Below are positions 59,229 to 64,000 of a stretch of DNA of 64,000 nt, in pieces. Source of the stretch: Limnobaculum xujianqingii (lineage in GTDB: Bacteria; Pseudomonadota; Gammaproteobacteria; Enterobacterales; Enterobacteriaceae); contig NZ_JABMLK010000001.1 of NCBI RefSeq assembly GCF_013394855.1, positions 1,438,501 to 1,502,500 of the forward strand, written 5' to 3'. The notes below the pieces were generated by a model. The model was not told the origin of the DNA. It made no database searches and saw only the letters and a list, made by a program, of their open reading frames with translations. Positions within the stretch are counted from its first letter, which is position 1. Each line of letters starts with the position of its first letter. Made by a program: the position numbers and the translations under genes.

Positions 59229-60782
59229 ATGAAGGCAAAAGCGATCTTATTTGCTTCTGTATTACTTGTCGGTTGCCAGGCATCAAATAAAGATGCTTCC
59301 CAATCTGCAAGTAATCAGAATCCTCCTTCAGCCAATAGCCTAGCTGCAGCAGGAGATCTCGACTGGCTAATGGGCCCTGATGGTCAAACAGAAAGAGAGC
59401 TGTGGCAAGTCGTCAGTGAAGGGCTGGAGATGGACATTCCGGATAACGAGCGTATCCGTGAACAAAAAGAGTACTATCTCAATAATAAGCGTTATCTACA
59501 AAATGTAACATTACGGGCTGAACCGTATATGTACTGGATCATTAGCCAAATTAAAGAACGTCAGTTGCCAATGGAACTGGTGCTGTTGCCTATTGTAGAG
59601 AGCGCTTTCAATCCCCATGCTACCTCATCAGCCAGTGCTGCTGGTATATGGCAATTCATTCCTACCACAGGCCGTTATTATGGTCTGAAACAAGATAAAT
59701 GGTATGACGGACGTCGTGACGTCGCAGAATCCACAACTGCTGCGCTGGATATGTTAGAACGTCTGAATATTATGTTCGAAGGTGACTGGTTACAAGCCAT
59801 TGCCGCCTATAACTGTGGTGAAGGCAGAGTTCTGCGCGCTATTAAGGAAAATGAGGCAAAAGGGTTACCTACTGACTATTGGTCGCTGAATTTACCGCGT
59901 GAAACCCAACTCTACGTACCTAAGTTGCTTGCACTGACCGATATGGTTAAGCATAACGAGCGCTATGCTCTGTCGCTGCCAAGCAGTAATTTAGACCGTG
60001 CCTTAACCCGAGTTGAAGTTGGTCAGCAAATTGAATTGGCTCAGGCTGCTAAAATGTCAGGTGTGCCATTAACCAAGCTGCAAACATACAATGCTGGTTA
60101 TAAACACAATGTCACCTCACCTGATGGCCCTCATGCCATTATGCTACCCGCATCTAATGCTAAGCAGCTTGAAGATTCACTAAGCAGTGGTGATATTAAT
60201 CTGGTTAACTGGGGTGAACATAAAGTCGTTAACGGCGAAACCATTGAGATCCTGGCCAGACGTTACGGTATTACCGCAGATTCTATCCGTCAGGCGAACA
60301 ATCTGACTGCTCAAGTTAGTGCTGGTCAGGTAATCACGTTACCAATTTCTGGCGAATATATTAATCAGATTGCTACACAGCAAACGCAAATCGCAAACAA
60401 CAGTAGTAGATCTGCGACAAAAGTTAAATATACCGTACGAGCAGGAGACACGCTGTCTTCTATTGCTAAACGTTATAATGTTAAATCCAGCGATATTCAG
60501 AGCTGGAATAAACTGGGTAAAAATAACAAGCTGAAACCTGGTCAATCATTACAATTGGCCAGTAATGCTACCAACACTAAGAGTCGTAGCACTAAAAATA
60601 GCAGCGCCAAAAGCAGCAAGAATAATAATAGCAGCATCACCTACCGCATTCGCAAAGGTGACTCGTTAGCCAGTATAGCTAAACGTCATAATGTGAATAT
60701 TAATGATGTGTTGAAGTGGAATAGCAAAGTAACCGCTAACCGACTCCAGCCAGGTAGTACGCTGACATTATATAAGCGTTAA
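59229..60782 (+). CDS. mltD: Membrane-bound lytic murein transglycosylase D
   Basis: The 517-residue lipoprotein (LLVGC, Cys16) has a lytic transglycosylase domain with the catalytic Glu in VLLPIVESAFNPHATSSASAAGIWQFIPTTGR. Three LysM domains follow, near 335-380, 400-445 and 470-517, with a Ser/Lys/Asn-rich linker before the last. E. coli MltD is shorter and has two LysM domains. It cleaves the glycan strand with 1,6-anhydro product formation. The start is the ATG at 59229; an in-frame TTG lies 9 bases earlier. Confidence 0.95.
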   Translation: MKAKAILFASVLLVGCQASNKDASQSASNQNPPSANSLAAAGDLDWLMGPDGQTERELWQVVSEGLEMDIPDNERIREQKEYYLNNKRYLQNVTLRAEPYMYWIISQIKERQLPMELVLLPIVESAFNPHATSSASAAGIWQFIPTTGRYYGLKQDKWYDGRRDVAESTTAALDMLERLNIMFEGDWLQAIAAYNCGEGRVLRAIKENEAKGLPTDYWSLNLPRETQLYVPKLLALTDMVKHNERYALSLPSSNLDRALTRVEVGQQIELAQAAKMSGVPLTKLQTYNAGYKHNVTSPDGPHAIMLPASNAKQLEDSLSSGDINLVNWGEHKVVNGETIEILARRYGITADSIRQANNLTAQVSAGQVITLPISGEYINQIATQQTQIANNSSRSATKVKYTVRAGDTLSSIAKRYNVKSSDIQSWNKLGKNNKLKPGQSLQLASNATNTKSRSTKNSSAKSSKNNNSSITYRIRKGDSLASIAKRHNVNINDVLKWNSKVTANRLQPGSTLTLYKR

Positions 60783-60792
60783 TATCGCCTCT

Positions 60793-60821
60793 CCACGCTA
60801 GCCTGTTATGGGTTAGCGTGG
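60793..60821. terminator. Hairpin between mltD and yafD
   Basis: CCACGCTA / TAGCGTGG lies after the mltD stop and overlaps the yafD stop. It is placed to act on both convergent genes. Confidence 0.55.
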
Positions 60822-61594
60822 AATCTTACTAAAAGCGGATTATGGTCCGATGCCTGCGTTACCAACACTGAAGCCTCTTCCACCTGTAATCCTCGATAGA
60901 AGATAAAATCTAACGGCCGACCAAATGCCTTTTTCCGCCAATCATGAGAAAAACGAACTTCCTGTAATCCGGTTAGTGTAGAAAACCGATACAGCGAATG
61001 CAGACGTTGCCTGCTCCAGGCATTAAAATCACCGGCTAATATTACCGGGCCTTTGTGCTGTAAAATCTGTTCCCCTATAGGTTTCAATTGCTGCTGATAA
61101 ATATCAACACCAATACTGAAGTTAACGGCATGAATATTAGCTACCATCAGCTGCCGTCCATCATCCAGTGGATATACGGTTACCAGGGCAGATTTAGACA
61201 GTCGTAATAACGGTTCCCTTTCCCGTAAAGGACAACAATAGATCGGGTTAGCAGAAGCAAGCGTCATTACTCCCGATGAGTATTGAGGCATGACAATAGC
61301 AGGGACCTGATCCGCTGCTAAGTAATTAGAAGTAGCAAAATTGATTAACTCAGGCGTTGTCTGCGCTTCCTGTAACAGAACCAACTGACTTTCCAAACCA
61401 TGCCTTTTAAGCACGTTTAGCCAGTTTGCCCGTTGTTGCTTGAAGATATTCCATACCATAACGCTTAACGCACCGTTAGTCGGCAACGCCTGCAATGGCG
61501 CTATAGTCTGGCTTAGCTCGCCTATGATTCCTGGAAAAATACGCTCTGCAGGCGAGCCGGCTGAATACCTCATTGCAAAATTCTTTTTTCGCAC
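60806..61594 (-). CDS. yafD: Endonuclease/exonuclease/phosphatase family protein YafD
   Basis: The 262-residue protein has EEP-fold motifs [56 protein letters not shown] and [11 protein letters not shown]. It aligns fully with E. coli YafD, whose substrate is not known. A hairpin at 60793-60821 between it and mltD may terminate both. Confidence 0.94.
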   Translation of the reverse strand: MRKKNFAMRYSAGSPAERIFPGIIGELSQTIAPLQALPTNGALSVMVWNIFKQQRANWLNVLKRHGLESQLVLLQEAQTTPELINFATSNYLAADQVPAIVMPQYSSGVMTLASANPIYCCPLREREPLLRLSKSALVTVYPLDDGRQLMVANIHAVNFSIGVDIYQQQLKPIGEQILQHKGPVILAGDFNAWSRQRLHSLYRFSTLTGLQEVRFSHDWRKKAFGRPLDFIFYRGLQVEEASVLVTQASDHNPLLVRFHANP

Positions 61595-61793
61595 AGTTAA
61601 AGCCTATGGTTATAAATGTAGTTCCTGCAGTAACAAATCCGAATTTACGTCTCAATAAAACGGATGCTTTAGCTTGTTATAGGGATTAAGCGACAGAAAC
61701 TCAATGGCAAACGAAGAATAAAAACGTAAAGATTAGTCATGATGCTAATCATATCACGCTAAACAAGTTTATTGAGGAGAAAAAACATAGTAA

Positions 61794-61817
61794 AAAGGCC
61801 TGCATAAGCAGGCCTTT
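61794..61817 (-). terminator. rRNA operon terminator
   Basis: AAAGGCCTGC / GCAGGCCTTT with T residues on the leftward exit side lies 10 bases beyond the tRNA-Asp 3' end, so it ends the rRNA operon. Confidence 0.88.
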
Positions 61818-61827
61818 CATATTTAAG

Positions 61828-61904
61828 TGGCGGAACGGACGGGACTCGAACCCGCGACCCCCTGCGTGACAGGCAGGTATTCTAACCAACTGAACTACCG
61901 CTCC
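61828..61904 (-). tRNA. aspU: tRNA-Asp (anticodon GTC), distal gene of rRNA operon
   Basis: This is a canonical 77-base tRNA-Asp with an encoded CCA, identical to the copy at 56143-56219. It follows 5S rRNA on the same strand, as aspU follows rrnH in E. coli. Confidence 0.97.
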
Positions 61905-61958
61905 ACCGATTCTTTTTCCCTATCAGAATCAAAAATTGTTCTGATAGTTACTAATTTA

Positions 61959-62078
61959 AAGCCTGGCAGTTCCCTACTCTCGCATGGGGAAGCCCCACAC
62001 TACCATCGGCGCTACGGCGTTTCACTTCTGAGTTCGGCATGGGGTCAGGTGGGACCACCGCGCTATCGCCGCCAGGCA
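61959..62078 (-). rRNA. rrf: 5S ribosomal RNA
   Basis: The gene is about 120 bases. It begins TGCCTGGCGGC, contains the conserved GTGGTCCCACCTGACCCCAT segment, and its last bases pair with the 5' end (GCCAGGC). The exact 3' end is estimated. Confidence 0.96.
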
Positions 62079-62202
62079 TATTCTGTTTCATGAACCGTTG
62101 CATTCAATATCACTATCGTACACAACCATTCATTCCAATCCTGAACATTCGCTGAAATCTGACTTCTTTACTCTCTCAATCCCAAAACACCTTCGGTGTT
62201 GT

Positions 62203-64000
<1,798 letters not shown>

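Overview
The window is a piece of an enterobacterial chromosome. Nearly every housekeeping protein reads as a close relative of its Escherichia coli counterpart, and long blocks keep E. coli gene order: xseB-ispA-dxs, nrdR-ribD-ribE-nusB-thiL, yajC-secD-secF, tgt-queA, brnQ-proY, proB-proA, crl-frsA, gpt/pepD, yafK-yafJ-gmhA, tRNA-Asp-dnaQ/rnhA-yafS/gloB/mltD-yafD, then tRNA-Asp-5S-23S. The divergence and the inserted genes suggest a member of Enterobacterales outside the E. coli/Salmonella group. Budviciaceae (Budvicia, Pragia, Limnobaculum) is my guess, but I cannot confirm it without a search.

Layout. Positions 1-2.4 kb: end of a sugar-type ABC permease, a lipoprotein, yajQ and yajL. 2.4-4.3 kb: a long AT-rich leader with two copies of a TGCAC-N7-GTGCA palindrome, then a trimeric porin. 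4.6-11.1 kb: thiI, selO and the xseB-ispA-dxs isoprenoid operon. 11.8-15.5 kb: the nrdR-ribD-ribE-nusB-thiL operon read leftward, with a Fur-like site upstream. 15.7-19.7 kb: a compact biotin locus, bioA-yigM diverging from bioB-bioD over a BirA-type operator, without bioF or bioC. 19.7-26.0 kb: secF, secD, yajC, tgt, queA and acpH. 26.2-30.2 kb: a 2-Cys peroxiredoxin with an OxyR-like site, proY and brnQ. 30.7-35.3 kb: an alkylation-repair operon (Ada/AraC/AlkA fusion, O6-alkylguanine methyltransferase, ynfA), a MarR-GNAT regulator facing a LysE-type exporter, and a small lipoprotein. 35.4-39.6 kb: proBA, crl and frsA. 39.6-46.7 kb: an inserted six-gene Csu-type (archaic) chaperone-usher pilus operon, whose second subunit gene is frameshifted, and an rraA-like gene. 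46.8-61.6 kb: gpt, a glutathione peroxidase, pepD, dinB with a LexA box, apbE, two tandem yafK/dpaA-like genes, yafJ, gmhA, an unknown membrane protein, tRNA-Asp, dnaQ, rnhA, yafS, gloB, mltD and yafD. 61.8-64 kb: the 3' half of an rRNA operon read leftward (23S, 5S, tRNA-Asp, terminator).

The most unusual content is noncoding. Two families of GC-richer structured repeats sit between the 3' ends of convergent genes. Family A has copies at about 4.33-4.48 kb and 11.24-11.40 kb, plus a lone hairpin at 11.14 kb. Family B has copies at 11.54-11.79 kb and 27.03-27.28 kb. In both families the predicted stems differ between copies by paired compensatory changes while apical or linker sequence stays the same. 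This is the signature of conserved RNA or DNA hairpin structure, not of coding sequence. I do not recognise either family.
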